This document shows, piece by piece, positions 27,285-35,195 of a stretch of 64,000 nt of DNA. Made by a program: the position numbers and the translations under genes. This DNA comes from Streptomyces monomycini (GTDB taxonomy: Bacteria; Actinomycetota; Actinomycetes; Streptomycetales; Streptomycetaceae). The DNA lies in the NCBI RefSeq assembly GCF_022271435.1, contig NZ_JAFIQY010000021.1, forward strand, positions 62,001 through 126,000, written 5' to 3'. Within the stretch, counting starts at the first letter, position 1. Each line of letters begins with the position of its first letter. The notes beneath the pieces are model-generated. The model ran no database searches. It was given only the letters and a program-made list of their open reading frames with translations, and was not told where the DNA came from.

Positions 27285-27794
27285 AATTCCTCCAGTGTTT
27301 TCGGCACGTGATGCTTCAGCGGCGCTTGATCAGCGAGCAGCCGACCCGATGAGAGACGAAATCACGTCACGGGGTGAGAGGTTGCGGGGCTTTGTAGCCA
27401 CAGGCTCGACATGAGCTTCGTAGGGGCGCCCTTCTGGTCCGACTACGGCGAGGAGAAGGCCGCCGCATGGCTGAAAAGGGAGCTCACAGCGTGTGCGTCG
27501 ACACGGATAGCAGATGAACTCGACGCATAGTAGCGGTAGTTGGGGAATGAACCTTTGTGGTCTACATCACATGCATGATTGTTGACGCGGTTCGCCAAGA
27601 TCCGCTGTTCTGTTCTCGTCAACGTCGCACCAGGAAGTCCACCAGTCGCCGAAACCGACTGTGCACGAGGGGGCGTAAGCCTGAAAAGGCAATGTGATGT
27701 GGTCCTTTTGGTGCCCGTCACGGTCCGCTGGGGCAAATTCGGAATCCGTGAATCCGGAGGACATCCGCCTGTCTCGGGAAGGGGGTGAATCACC
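27285..27794. promoter_or_regulatory. Divergent promoter region of the two biosynthetic arms
   Basis: This spacer of about 510 bp between the HAD gene and the 22-codon gene is noticeably more AT-rich than its surroundings, especially about 27530-27610 and 27690-27770. It must carry promoters for both arms. A TTGACG at about 27580 could be a -35 box, but I cannot pair it convincingly. A short direct repeat (GAATCCG twice) lies at about 27740-27757, just before the small gene. No other reading frame looks coding. Confidence 0.55.
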
Positions 27795-27863
27795 ATGCGC
27801 AAGTACAACAAGCCGGAGGCCAAGACGGTCAACCAGGGCACCGTTCTGGGTGCGGTGGTCTGA
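27795..27863 (+). CDS. 22-residue candidate RiPP precursor or scaffold peptide
   Basis: The gene has an ATG at 27795 behind an unusually strong ribosome site (AAGGGGGTG, about 7 bp spacing) and a TGA at 27861-27863. The peptide begins MRKYNKPEAK and ends GTVLGAVV. The KYNKPE start resembles the Y-x-x-P recognition motif of lasso-type leaders that bind PqqD-like RRE domains. No Cys, Ser or C-terminal Asp is present, and a lasso ring is not possible in so short a tail. It is the first gene of the plus operon, followed by a 19-bp-stem hairpin and an Asn synthetase/PqqD-like fusion. I infer it is either a modified peptide or a carrier on which an amino acid is attached or built. A simple leader (attenuator) peptide is the main alternative. 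Confidence 0.65.
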   Translation: MRKYNKPEAKTVNQGTVLGAVV

Positions 27864-27885
27864 CCCGCAGTGGTCTGATCACGCA

Positions 27886-27929
27886 AAGGGGTCACACCTC
27901 AGGGCCGTGGCCTTGAGGTGTGACCCCTT
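27886..27929 (+). terminator. Strong hairpin between the small peptide gene and the operon
   Basis: The arms 27886-27904 and 27911-27929 pair over 19 bp (AAGGGGTCACACCTCA core, one G-U wobble) around a CCGTGG loop. The position, 23 bp after the tiny gene and 100 bp before the Asn-synthetase gene, is where RiPP operons often carry a partial terminator that keeps precursor mRNA in excess. Confidence 0.85.
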
Positions 27930-28028
27930 CAATGCGTTCTGCTTCACCTTGCCAGGAGTGGCGTCCGGTCGCTGTGGGGCGCCGCTCCTGGCGGTGGGAA
28001 ATCAGTAGCTGAAACGAGCGAGGTAACG

Positions 28029-30230
28029 ATGTGTGGTCTGAGCGGTATCGCTCGATTGGGCGGCAGGGCGCTGGATGGCGCTGCGGACTCCCAGCTCCGA
28101 CGAATGGTCCAGACCATAGCGCATCGCGGCCCCGATGGGGAGGCCTATTACCGGTCAGGATCGGTCGGATTCGGTTTTGTACGGCTGTCATTGGTGGACC
28201 TGGCCGGCGGTGACCAGCCGCTGCGGACCGAGGACGACGACCTGGTTCTGATCGCCAATGGCGAGATCTACAACCACAAGGAACTGGAGGCCACGCTTCC
28301 GAGCGGCACGCGGCTGCGGACCCGTTCCGATTGCGAGGTGCTGCTGCATCTCTACCGTCGCGACGGACTGCGCTTCCTGGACAAGGTGCGGGGGATGTTC
28401 GCCTTCGCCTTGTACGACCGCACCCGGGACCGGCTGTTGCTGGCCCGTGACCGTTTCGGCGTGAAACCCGTTTTCTACCATCAGAACGACGAGCGGGTCG
28501 TCTTCGGCTCCGAGGTCAAGGCGCTGTTCGAGGACCCCGCCTGCCCTCGTGAGCTGGACTGGGAGCGCGCACTGCGGGACCAGTCGATGACGCGGGCTCC
28601 GGCATTCGACGAGAGCCCGGCCCATTCGTGGTTCAAGGGCGTCGAGCTCGCTCCGGCCGGCTGTGTGGTCTCCTTCGACCTGCGGTCCGGCGAGCGCACC
28701 ACGCACCGCTACTGGTCGTTCCCCGAGTTCGACCCCTCGCAGACGGCTTCCGAAGAGGAATTGGTGCGTGGCTACGGCGACCTGCTGGCTTCCTCGGTGG
28801 ACGACTGCGAGATGGCCGATGTAGAGATCGGACTTTTCCTCAGCGGAGGCATCGACTCCGCCGCGGTGGCCGCACTGGCCACCGGCAAGCCGCAGACCTT
28901 CACGGCACTGAACGGCAGCACGCTCGCCAACGGCGACGCCGAGTGGGGGCACCGCACCGCCCGCTCCCTGGGACTGGCCAACCACCAGGTCCTCTTCCGT
29001 AGCGACGACGTGCCCGGTGTGGAGGAGTGGAAGCGGTTCGTCTGGCTGATGCAGACGCCGCTGGCCGGGCCCGAGGCCTTCTACAAGCATGAGATGTACC
29101 GCTACGTCCGGGAGCAGACGCCGCACATCAAGGCCATGCTTCTGGGCGGGGGCGCCGACGAGTTCAACGGCGGCTACTCGAAGGGCATCGCCGGTGGCGG
29201 CGAGTGGCCCGACTTCATGGGCAACCTCCAGCGCATGGCGGTCCGCCGCGACCAGTACCGCAGCCCCGAACTGGGTGCCTGGTGGGATGTGCCGGGCCTG
29301 TCGCTGGTGAGGCCCGAGGTGCTGCGCGAGGCCGCGGGGCACCCGGCGCACGAGCCGTACGAGGCGCTGTTCCGCTGGAAGTACCGTGACGTGCAGCAGT
29401 ACAACTGCTGGCACGAAGACCGGTCGGCCGCGGGTAACGGCATCGAGGCCCGGGTTCCCTTCCTGGACCACCGCCTCATCGAGCTGGTGGCCGCGGTCCC
29501 CGAGGCACTGCGCCCGCGTCTGATCTGGGACAAGCAGATCCTGCGCCGCTCCCTGGTCGGCCATCTTCCCGACGAGCTGGTGCGGCGGCCCAAGGGGCCC
29601 TTCTTCTACGGTGAAGGTGTCCGGCACACCTACCGCGCCTTCGGCGCCATGCTCGCCCAGGACGGCGGCCGGTTGCTGGAAGAGGCGCTCAGCGGGCCCG
29701 GGGCCAGGCAGTTCCTGGACGCGGACAACCTGCGGGCCACCCTCCGGCAACTGCAGGCCGACCCCTCCTCCGGGTACGTGGAGTTCCTGCTGTCGGCGGT
29801 CAACCTCGGCCTGCTGGAGCAGATGGCCGCCTCGCTGCCCGCCCCGCACGTCCAGGTCGCCAAGTCGCCCGTGCCACGGTCGGTTCCGGTCGTGGACTGG
29901 GACACCGACGCGGAGAAGGTCAAGGCCGAGGTCGTACAGCAGACGCCCGTCGACGCGGGGGCCGTCGCGGCCCTCGCGGGCAACGTGCTGCTGCTCAAGG
30001 ACCCCGCCGAACCGTCGGTGTGGTACGTCACCATCGACGGCGAGATCGAGTACGTCCTGGACGAGGACGAGCTGCCCCAGTGGCCCGCCGTGTTGCGCGC
30101 CCTGGACGGCGAGCGAACGATCAGCGAGGTGCTCGACGGGCTCGGGTGCAGCCTGGAGGCCGTGCACGATCAGCTCGTCGAAGCCATGGAGTTCGGAATC
30201 GTGGCGACCGTGGACGCGGCGGCGTCGTGA
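28029..30230 (+). CDS. Asparagine-synthetase-type amidotransferase fused to a C-terminal PqqD-like domain
   Basis: This is a 733-residue protein. The class II glutaminase domain has the nucleophile Cys2 (MCGLSGIA) and the conserved TIAHRGPDGE and ANGEIYNH motifs, so glutamine hydrolysis should work. The synthetase domain has the PP-loop LFLSGGIDSAAV near residue 275 and GGGADEFNGGY, which adenylate a carboxylate. The final about 95 residues (from GAVAALAGN) look like a PqqD-type winged helix (ALDGERTISEVLDGLG), the usual leader-peptide recognition element. Classical AsnB lacks it. The enzyme may therefore activate a carboxylate on the 22-residue peptide and amidate it, or couple an amine such as diaminopropionate. 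The start is preceded by GAGGTAACG. Confidence 0.88.
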   Translation: MCGLSGIARLGGRALDGAADSQLRRMVQTIAHRGPDGEAYYRSGSVGFGFVRLSLVDLAGGDQPLRTEDDDLVLIANGEIYNHKELEATLPSGTRLRTRSDCEVLLHLYRRDGLRFLDKVRGMFAFALYDRTRDRLLLARDRFGVKPVFYHQNDERVVFGSEVKALFEDPACPRELDWERALRDQSMTRAPAFDESPAHSWFKGVELAPAGCVVSFDLRSGERTTHRYWSFPEFDPSQTASEEELVRGYGDLLASSVDDCEMADVEIGLFLSGGIDSAAVAALATGKPQTFTALNGSTLANGDAEWGHRTARSLGLANHQVLFRSDDVPGVEEWKRFVWLMQTPLAGPEAFYKHEMYRYVREQTPHIKAMLLGGGADEFNGGYSKGIAGGGEWPDFMGNLQRMAVRRDQYRSPELGAWWDVPGLSLVRPEVLREAAGHPAHEPYEALFRWKYRDVQQYNCWHEDRSAAGNGIEARVPFLDHRLIELVAAVPEALRPRLIWDKQILRRSLVGHLPDELVRRPKGPFFYGEGVRHTYRAFGAMLAQDGGRLLEEALSGPGARQFLDADNLRATLRQLQADPSSGYVEFLLSAVNLGLLEQMAASLPAPHVQVAKSPVPRSVPVVDWDTDAEKVKAEVVQQTPVDAGAVAALAGNVLLLKDPAEPSVWYVTIDGEIEYVLDEDELPQWPAVLRALDGERTISEVLDGLGCSLEAVHDQLVEAMEFGIVATVDAAAS

Positions 30231-30372
30231 CGATGGTGGCCGGCCCGGCAGCGCACGGCGAAAGACGGCCGCCCCGGCCGGCCGCCCCCTTCGCCCCTGA
30301 GGGCTCACCGGGCGACGCCATTTCCCAGAGCGTCATAGAACCACAGCGCGTACACGAGGACAGGAGCTGGTC

Positions 30373-31155
30373 GTGAAATCGGACTTGGACGGGTGCCTGG
30401 ACGTTCTCCAGCACAAGGAACTGGTCCCCGAAGACCCGCTCGCCGTAGTGGTGGTCGGCTCGGTCACCCGAGGCTGGGCCCACGCCGCGAGCGACTACGA
30501 CCTCTATGTCCTCACCAAGGCCCCCTGCCGGGTGCCGGGTGGCCGGGCGATGGCGATGCCGCTCACCCCGGACACCGTCACCACCGTGGAGTTCGCCGAC
30601 GACGACCAGCGGTACGAGGTGACGTACTGGACCGACGCCCAGGTCGACCAGGTGCTCGGCAAGGTCACCTGGGAGGCGTTCGACTCCGGTGAGTCCTCGC
30701 TGCGCGTTCTCACCTCACAGGAAGAGCTGTTCCTGGAGCGTCTGGTCGACGGGGTGGCACTGGTCGGCGCGGAGTGGCTGGAGCAGCGCGCGGAGCAGCT
30801 GCGCGATTCCGCCTACCGGGCCTTCGTGGCGACCCGCTCCCTGTCCGAGTCGGACGGCAAGGTCGAGCAGGCCCTCGGCATGCTGGAGGCCGGCGACACC
30901 CACAGCGCCGTCCTCGCTGCCCGGCTCGCCTTCGAGCAGGCCACCGACGCCCTCTTGGACAGCCATGGTGTCTACGGCACCAACACCCCCAAGTGGCGTG
31001 CCCGCCGGGTGCGGGAAGCGGCTCTCGACGCGCTGCCCTTCGAGCGGTACTGGGCCCTTCAGACCATGGCCGACCTGGACCCGAAGCACCCTGACGCATG
31101 GGTGCGCCGGACGGCCCAGTTCTGCAAGGACCTGTCCCTGGAGGTGGAGATCTGA
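30373..31155 (+). CDS. Pol-beta-fold nucleotidyltransferase with HEPN-like C-terminus
   Basis: The 260-residue protein has the nucleotidyltransferase signature GSVTRGWAHAASDYDLYVL (GS ... D-x-D) at residues about 28-46, the site that binds Mg-NTP. The C-terminal half is helical (AARLAFEQATDALLDSHG) and similar to HEPN or nucleotidyltransferase-substrate-binding domains. It starts with a GTG after AGGAGCTGG and its stop overlaps the next ATG (TGATG). The operon position suggests NMP transfer to a small molecule or peptide, giving activation, resistance or protection. A stray NTase/HEPN toxin-antitoxin fusion is the alternative. Confidence 0.72.
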   Translation: MKSDLDGCLDVLQHKELVPEDPLAVVVVGSVTRGWAHAASDYDLYVLTKAPCRVPGGRAMAMPLTPDTVTTVEFADDDQRYEVTYWTDAQVDQVLGKVTWEAFDSGESSLRVLTSQEELFLERLVDGVALVGAEWLEQRAEQLRDSAYRAFVATRSLSESDGKVEQALGMLEAGDTHSAVLAARLAFEQATDALLDSHGVYGTNTPKWRARRVREAALDALPFERYWALQTMADLDPKHPDAWVRRTAQFCKDLSLEVEI

Positions 31156-31445
31156 TGGCGGAACCGCACCCCTTCGGACCCGAGGCGGTACCGCGGCGCA
31201 GCCTGACGGCGCGGATGCGCAAGTTCCGGGGCAAGCTCCTCGTCGCCAGCGGACCGCATGCCGTGGAACTCGACGAGCTGGGCGCCTTCGTCTTCCGGCG
31301 GGTCGACGGCTCGGCGACCGTCCAGGGCATCGCCGAGCAGCTCGCCGCGGAATACGACGTCTCCGTGGAGGTCGCCGCACAGGACATCGGCGAGCTGCTC
31401 GCCCAGCTCGCCGACAGCGGCATGGTGGAAGCGGCCGGACCGTGA
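31155..31445 (+). CDS. Stand-alone PqqD-like peptide-recognition protein
   Basis: The 96-residue protein overlaps the NTase stop by one base. The core, ELDELGAFVFRRVDGSATVQ followed by GIAEQLAAEYDVS and LLAQLADSGMVE, matches the PqqD/RRE winged-helix pattern. It is a second such domain in the operon besides the one fused to the Asn synthetase. Such proteins present leader peptides to modifying enzymes, so this supports the RiPP-like reading of the operon. Confidence 0.8.
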   Translation: MAEPHPFGPEAVPRRSLTARMRKFRGKLLVASGPHAVELDELGAFVFRRVDGSATVQGIAEQLAAEYDVSVEVAAQDIGELLAQLADSGMVEAAGP

Positions 31446-31636
31446 TCGTCACTGGTGGGGCTCCTGCCCCGCACGGGGGACGCACCGACCTGCCGGTGGA
31501 CACGGTGACCACGGCTGTGGCTCACCTGCCGGCGCCCCGCAGGTCCCGTACGCGGTGGCGGGCCGAGGCCGGGAGGGTGAAGGGAGGTCCCCCGTGTGCG
31601 GAACAGCAGGCATGTTCGTGGGCTGTGCGGCGCTGA
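31442..31636 (+). CDS. Possible small overlapping ORF (64 aa), doubtful
   Basis: A GTG overlaps the PqqD-like stop (GTGA), and the frame reads 64 codons into the next gene. The end contains PPCAEQQACSWAVRR, which faintly recalls the Cys region of lasso-type B2 proteases (CAGQxxC). It lacks His and Asp residues of a protease, and half of it overlaps the following gene. It may be a degraded remnant or simply non-coding. Confidence 0.2.
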   Translation: MIVTGGAPAPHGGRTDLPVDTVTTAVAHLPAPRRSRTRWRAEAGRVKGGPPCAEQQACSWAVRR

Positions 31637-32631
31637 CCCAGTGCCCGAAGCAGATGCTGCTCCGAAGGGTGGCCGCCGAAGACGCCCTTGAGCCGTCCAC
31701 GCCCCCACTCGACTACCGCAGCCCTTTCCGTAACTGGCACGAACGCGCCGCCGTGCGGCAGTCACCGCGCCGGACCTTGCGGGAGGACGAGACCGGCCGC
31801 CACTACTTCCCCCCTGAGCTCGTCCCCATCACCCAGCACCCGCTGGTGCGGGAGCTGTCCGAGGCGGTTCAGGAGGAGATCCTGGTCCAGCACCTGTACC
31901 GCTACCTGGACTTCACGGCGAAGCTGGAATCCCTGGTGGTCAACCGGACGGTCCTGTCGATCGCGCAGGGCTCCGTCGGCGTGGAACTCCCGGACGAGAT
32001 GAGGTTCGACGCGTACAAGATCTACTGCGACGAGGCGTACCACACGCTGTTCTCGGTCGATCTGGCGCGACAGGTGGAGCGGCGGACCGGGATCGCCCCG
32101 CGTCTGCCGCGGCAGCCGTTCTTCCTGGACCGGCTCCACCGGCTGCTCGACGAACGTTCGGCCGCCGACGGCGTGCTGACCGAACTGCTGTTCGTGGTGG
32201 TGTCGGAGACCCTGATCTCCGCGAGCCTCGCCGAGGTTCCCGACAGTTCCGAAGTGGTCGCCGCGGTCTCGGGGACCGTACGCGACCACGCGGGTGACGA
32301 GGGGCGTCATCACGCGTACTTCGCCATGTTCTTGCGTCGGATGTGGGGGCAGCTGTCGCCGGCCGAACGGCGTGCCGTGGCGCGGCTGGTGCCCCGGCTC
32401 ATCGCCATGTTCCTCCACCCGGACCTGCCCGCGATCAGGGAGGAACTGATCGGCTACGGACTCGGCGTGGACGACGCGCACCGCGTCGTGGCGGAGACCT
32501 ACCGGCCGGAAATCCTCAGCCAGCACCTTGCCGCCATGTCCCAGCAGACCGTGCGCTACTTCGAGTCGCTCGGCGCGTTCGACGATGCGCGCGCGCTCGA
32601 GGAACTGCATGCCTACGGGATCAGGAATTGA
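31594..32631 (+). CDS. AurF-like non-haem diiron oxygenase (paralogue 1)
   Basis: The 345-residue protein starts at the GTG at 31594 behind AGGGAGG; ATG 31612 is an alternative. All seven ligands expected for AurF-type diiron N-oxygenases are visible: Glu in AKLESLVVN, E-x2-H in YCDEAYHTL, Glu in VVSETLISA, and H-x3-E-x2-H in DHAGDEGRHHAYF. AurF family members oxidise aromatic or aliphatic amines to hydroxylamine or nitro groups. A paralogue with identical ligands lies at 41295, so two successive N-oxygenations or two substrates are plausible. Confidence 0.85.
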   Translation: MCGTAGMFVGCAALTQCPKQMLLRRVAAEDALEPSTPPLDYRSPFRNWHERAAVRQSPRRTLREDETGRHYFPPELVPITQHPLVRELSEAVQEEILVQHLYRYLDFTAKLESLVVNRTVLSIAQGSVGVELPDEMRFDAYKIYCDEAYHTLFSVDLARQVERRTGIAPRLPRQPFFLDRLHRLLDERSAADGVLTELLFVVVSETLISASLAEVPDSSEVVAAVSGTVRDHAGDEGRHHAYFAMFLRRMWGQLSPAERRAVARLVPRLIAMFLHPDLPAIREELIGYGLGVDDAHRVVAETYRPEILSQHLAAMSQQTVRYFESLGAFDDARALEELHAYGIRN

Positions 32632-32649
32632 AAGAGAGATTGACGGCTC

Positions 32650-33765
32650 ATGATTGAGACTCCAGCCCTCCCGGTAGAGGTGCACTGTCACGGTTTCGGC
32701 GAAGTGGATTTCTCGGAATTCTCCCAGCTGGATCTCCAACTGCTGGACCGCAGGTCCGCGGAGGAAGGCGTGGTGTGCATACCCACGCTCTACCTCCACA
32801 GGTCCGCCCTCGCGAAGTTCGAGTGGTTCATGAAGCGGTACGCCGACCTGCGCCGCAACGGCAAGCTGCCGCACATACCCGGCATCGCGCTGGAAGGGCC
32901 GCTGCTCGCCAGCCACGGTGGGACTCCCGCGGCGACCGTCTGGGCACCCACCCGCCACGAGTGGGAGCGCCTGGCCGCCCTCGGCGACCTCGGACTCGTC
33001 TACACCGTGATGTCACCCGATGCCTTCACCACCGCCTCGGGTCTGTACGACAACCTCGACGACCGGCACCCGGGGCTCGACTGGATCATCCCGGTGCTGC
33101 TGGCCCACGGGGTGCGGCCCGCGCTCGGACACTTCACCCGGGCGGATCCCGCGGCCAGCGCCGAACTCGTCCGGGACATCGTCGACATCGCCTGGGAGAG
33201 CGAGTGGACGGGTGCCGGGGCCCGAGTGATCACCGACCACCTGTTCAACGACATGCCGCTGAACATCAAGCACGCCTTCCGCACCTCGGTCGCCCGGGCC
33301 AAGCGCGAGGCCACGCTGGCCGCGTACGACCTGCCCGGCTGGACGCTGGCCGACATGAGCGAGATCGCCGGCCCGGTGCCCGCCGCCATCATGAACGAGG
33401 CGGCCGCCGGGCGTATCGCGGCCTGCATCAACTTCGACGGCGAGCATGTCGACCTCTCCATCGCCACGCGTGCCGCCGAGCTGATGGGCCATGCCAACAC
33501 CATGCTGATGACCGACCGCTGCGACTCCGCGCGCATCGGCGGTCAGGCATTGCACCAGACCGAGGACAACGGGCTCTGGTACCAGGACGGAGGCATTGTC
33601 GCGGCCGGTTCCCAGCCCCTGGCGCGGCAGGTCCGCAACGCCCAGGCACAGGGAGTGGACGACCAGCCGCTGTGGCAACTGATCAGCGGCACGGCGCACC
33701 GTGCCTTCGGCACCCAGGCGGCCGACCCGGGGCTGCGGGCGGACGCGCTGACCGTGCGGCGGTGA
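32650..33765 (+). CDS. NagA-like amidohydrolase
   Basis: This is a 371-residue TIM-barrel amidohydrolase. Metal and catalytic residues match N-acetylglucosamine-6-phosphate deacetylase: HCHGFGEVDF near the N-terminus, GIALEGPLLASHGG (metal Glu), PALGHFTRA (metal His), NFDGEHVDLS (DGxH) and the catalytic Asp in MLMTDRCDS. The usual sugar-phosphate-binding features are hard to trace, so the substrate is probably another N-acyl or N-formyl compound made in the pathway. It is 18 bp after the AurF-like gene. Together with the LmbE homologue it gives the cluster two separate deacylases. Confidence 0.8.
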   Translation: MIETPALPVEVHCHGFGEVDFSEFSQLDLQLLDRRSAEEGVVCIPTLYLHRSALAKFEWFMKRYADLRRNGKLPHIPGIALEGPLLASHGGTPAATVWAPTRHEWERLAALGDLGLVYTVMSPDAFTTASGLYDNLDDRHPGLDWIIPVLLAHGVRPALGHFTRADPAASAELVRDIVDIAWESEWTGAGARVITDHLFNDMPLNIKHAFRTSVARAKREATLAAYDLPGWTLADMSEIAGPVPAAIMNEAAAGRIAACINFDGEHVDLSIATRAAELMGHANTMLMTDRCDSARIGGQALHQTEDNGLWYQDGGIVAAGSQPLARQVRNAQAQGVDDQPLWQLISGTAHRAFGTQAADPGLRADALTVRR

Positions 33766-33834
33766 GCACCGTGCACGCCGAGGCGCCGGCGCTCCCCTCG
33801 AACAGCACCCTCAAGGCGAACACAGGAGAAAGCG

Positions 33835-34515
33835 ATGCTTGACGAACTGGACCGGCTGACCATCGACTGGTCGGACCTGCACAAGGCGCGGGCCCAGACC
33901 CACGAGATCCTCACCGCTCTCGCCGAGGACAAGCAGACCATGACGCACTTGCTGGAGCGCGCCCGTGAGGAGGAGGACCTCTTCGACAAGTGCGAACACC
34001 ATCGGCTGCTGGACAAGCTGGTGATCTATGACGCCCTGGACCGTGGCTTCCGTATCCGGGTGCACGTCTCCACCGAGGACCACCGCGACCGTCCGCACGA
34101 CCACCGCTTCACCTTCACCTCGCTCATCCTGCGCGGCCACTACCGCCACGTCCGCCACCAGCTGGTGGGCCGTCCCGACGAGCGGATCCCGGAGGACGCC
34201 CAGGACGACTTCGACGCCAGGGACTCCGACCTGCGGGTGATCCCCCGGTTCGTCACCAACGAGATCCCCGGCAACTGCTACACGCTGCACCATTCGGAGA
34301 TCCACACCACCTACACCACCCCCGACACCGTCTCCCTCTTCCTGCGCGGCCCCGCGGAGAAGGAGCGTTCGCTGATAACCGAGCGGGAGACCGGCCGGGT
34401 GTGGTGGCGCTACGGCGAGGACAAGGAGAAGGACGCCCGCCGGGGCAGCAAGCGCATCAGCAAGGCGTACTTCGACGAACTCACCACCCGGCTGCGGGGA
34501 ATGGAGGTCCTGTGA
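33835..34515 (+). CDS. Cupin-fold putative metalloenzyme (tandem copy 1)
   Basis: The 226-residue protein has a helical N-terminus and a small cupin barrel. Metal-binding candidates are the HxH of RPHDHRFTF, GHYRH, and the His residues in TLHHSEIHTTY near the second cupin motif. The C-terminus is charged (VWWRYGEDKEKDAR). It is homologous to the next gene along its whole length (the same KCEHH/KCECH, HDHR/HNHR, HTTYT/HTTIT and WWR landmarks). The layout resembles cysteine-dioxygenase-like or small-molecule oxygenase cupins, but I cannot name the reaction. The stop overlaps the next start (TGATG). Confidence 0.68.
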   Translation: MLDELDRLTIDWSDLHKARAQTHEILTALAEDKQTMTHLLERAREEEDLFDKCEHHRLLDKLVIYDALDRGFRIRVHVSTEDHRDRPHDHRFTFTSLILRGHYRHVRHQLVGRPDERIPEDAQDDFDARDSDLRVIPRFVTNEIPGNCYTLHHSEIHTTYTTPDTVSLFLRGPAEKERSLITERETGRVWWRYGEDKEKDARRGSKRISKAYFDELTTRLRGMEVL

Positions 34516-35195
34516 TGACGAGCCTGACGACCGACCGCACCCAGGCCGCGGTATCGCTCATGGAGTCCCTCCCGGCCGTGAACTGGGACGACATCGAGTC
34601 CGCGGCCGAGGTCACCGAGCGCATCGCGCACCGCCTCGGCGACGACCCCGAGCTCCTGAACACCCTCGTCGAACGGGTCCGGTACACGCCGGAGCTGCGC
34701 GAGAAGTGCGAGTGCCACGCGCTGGACGACAAGATCGTCATCTGGGACGACCAGGAGAAGGGCCTGCGTATCCGGCTGCGGCTGGCCAATACCGACCAGT
34801 ACGAGCGGGTGCACAACCACCGCTACAGCTTCACCGCCTACATCCTGAGCGGCGCCTACCGGCACACGCTGTACGCCACCGACCAGCCACTGGACGAGAC
34901 GGCCGACGTCGAGCGCTTCTGGCCGTACTTCGTGCGCGAGGAGCCGCAGGGCCGCTGCATCACCCTCGACCACGAGCAGTTGCACACCACCATCACCGAG
35001 CCCGAGACGATCTCGCTGATGATCCAGAGCCCGGCACGCAAGAGCCGGGCCTTCATGATCCGCCGCGCCGACGGTCATGTGTGGTGGCGGCTGGGAGCCG
35101 CGGAGGAGAGCGAGGAGCGCCGCCGCGAGGTCCGGATGACGGACGAGCGGTTCGAGCACTGGATCGGGCGCCTGAAGGCGCTGGGAGTGCTGTGA
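34515..35195 (+). CDS. Cupin-fold putative metalloenzyme (tandem copy 2)
   Basis: The 226-residue paralogue of the preceding gene has metal candidates VHNHRYSFTAYIL, GAYRHTLY and TLDHEQLHTTIT. It keeps the same order of motifs and the C-terminal VWWRLG. It is translationally coupled on both sides (TGATG upstream, GTGA downstream), suggesting stoichiometric production and perhaps a heteromer with copy 1. The function is unknown; iron-dependent oxygenation of an amino or thiol compound is the closest family-level guess. Confidence 0.68.
   Translation: MTSLTTDRTQAAVSLMESLPAVNWDDIESAAEVTERIAHRLGDDPELLNTLVERVRYTPELREKCECHALDDKIVIWDDQEKGLRIRLRLANTDQYERVHNHRYSFTAYILSGAYRHTLYATDQPLDETADVERFWPYFVREEPQGRCITLDHEQLHTTITEPETISLMIQSPARKSRAFMIRRADGHVWWRLGAAEESEERRREVRMTDERFEHWIGRLKALGVL

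Noticed and set aside
27795..30230. Lasso peptide cluster
   Set aside because: The peptide tail is too short, has no Asp/Glu ring acceptor, the synthetase keeps its glutaminase Cys, and no convincing B2 protease is present.
28188..30308. Minus-strand 706-codon frame opposite the Asn synthetase
   Set aside because: Shadow frame without motifs; the plus strand has intact AsnB motifs.
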